The translations under genes and the position numbers were made by a program. This document shows positions 12,325-12,338 of a DNA stretch of 12,338 bases, one piece after another. Source of the stretch: an uncultured Bacilli bacterium (GTDB taxonomy: Bacteria > Bacillota_I > Bacilli_A > RF39 > UBA660); the NCBI GenBank assembly GCA_944359735.1, contig CALVTA010000037.1, positions 1 to 12,338 of the forward strand, in the 5' to 3' direction. Every line of letters starts with the position of its first letter. Positions within the stretch are counted from its first letter, which is position 1. Below the pieces are notes generated by a model. It worked only from the letters and a program-made list of their open reading frames with translations. It made no database searches and had not been told where the DNA came from.

Positions 12325-12338
12325 GAAATACACCTCCA

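Overview
The window is very AT-rich DNA with Gram-positive style genes: strong AAGGAG-type ribosome binding sites, hairpin plus T-run terminators, a class B sortase, and standard code (TGG for Trp, TGA used as a stop). The gene order tkt - sirA-like - yneF is the one known from Bacillus (tkt-yneE-yneF). This points to a low-GC Bacillota, probably an uncultured Bacilli lineage of the RF39/Erysipelotrichia type. That placement is inference; no 16S or marker gene is present.

Left region (1-2855, minus strand): a three-gene operon of transketolase, a SirA-like DnaA regulator and the small membrane protein YneF, with one promoter in front of tkt and a strong terminator overlapping the yneF stop. 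At 2865-4182 on the plus strand there is tRNA-Thr(GGT) with its own promoter, a Nudix hydrolase whose codon use differs from its neighbours, a terminator, an AT-rich stretch, and a strongly structured RNA (about 4066-4182) ending in a terminator just ahead of the next gene.

Surface region (4274-7242): a secreted beta-helix-like protein with a C-terminal NPETN sorting signal converges on a class B sortase across a shared bidirectional terminator. The two look like a dedicated substrate-enzyme pair. Divergent from the sortase is a 434-residue Asn/Ile-rich protein with an N-terminal membrane anchor.

Central region (7211-10826): a P-loop nucleotide-binding protein behind tRNA-Arg(CCG) on the minus strand, then divergent glmS (glucosamine-6-phosphate synthase) on the plus strand. 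The glmS leader has hairpins but no recognisable glmS ribozyme. A 237-residue protein with a degenerate kinase-like catalytic loop follows.

Right region (10827-12338): the first 40 nt of a tRNA-Met gene, complete with promoter, break off in the anticodon stem and run into AT-rich DNA with two terminator-like hairpins. Beyond it, on the minus strand, is a small accessory cassette: a two-helix membrane protein, a 155-residue protein with an immunity-protein-like C-terminal motif, and a translationally coupled gene broken by one extra A. This end looks like accessory DNA at a disrupted tRNA site.

The most interesting candidates are the structured leader at 4066-4182, the truncated tRNA-Met transcription unit, the sortase B/NPETN pair and the frameshifted coupled gene.
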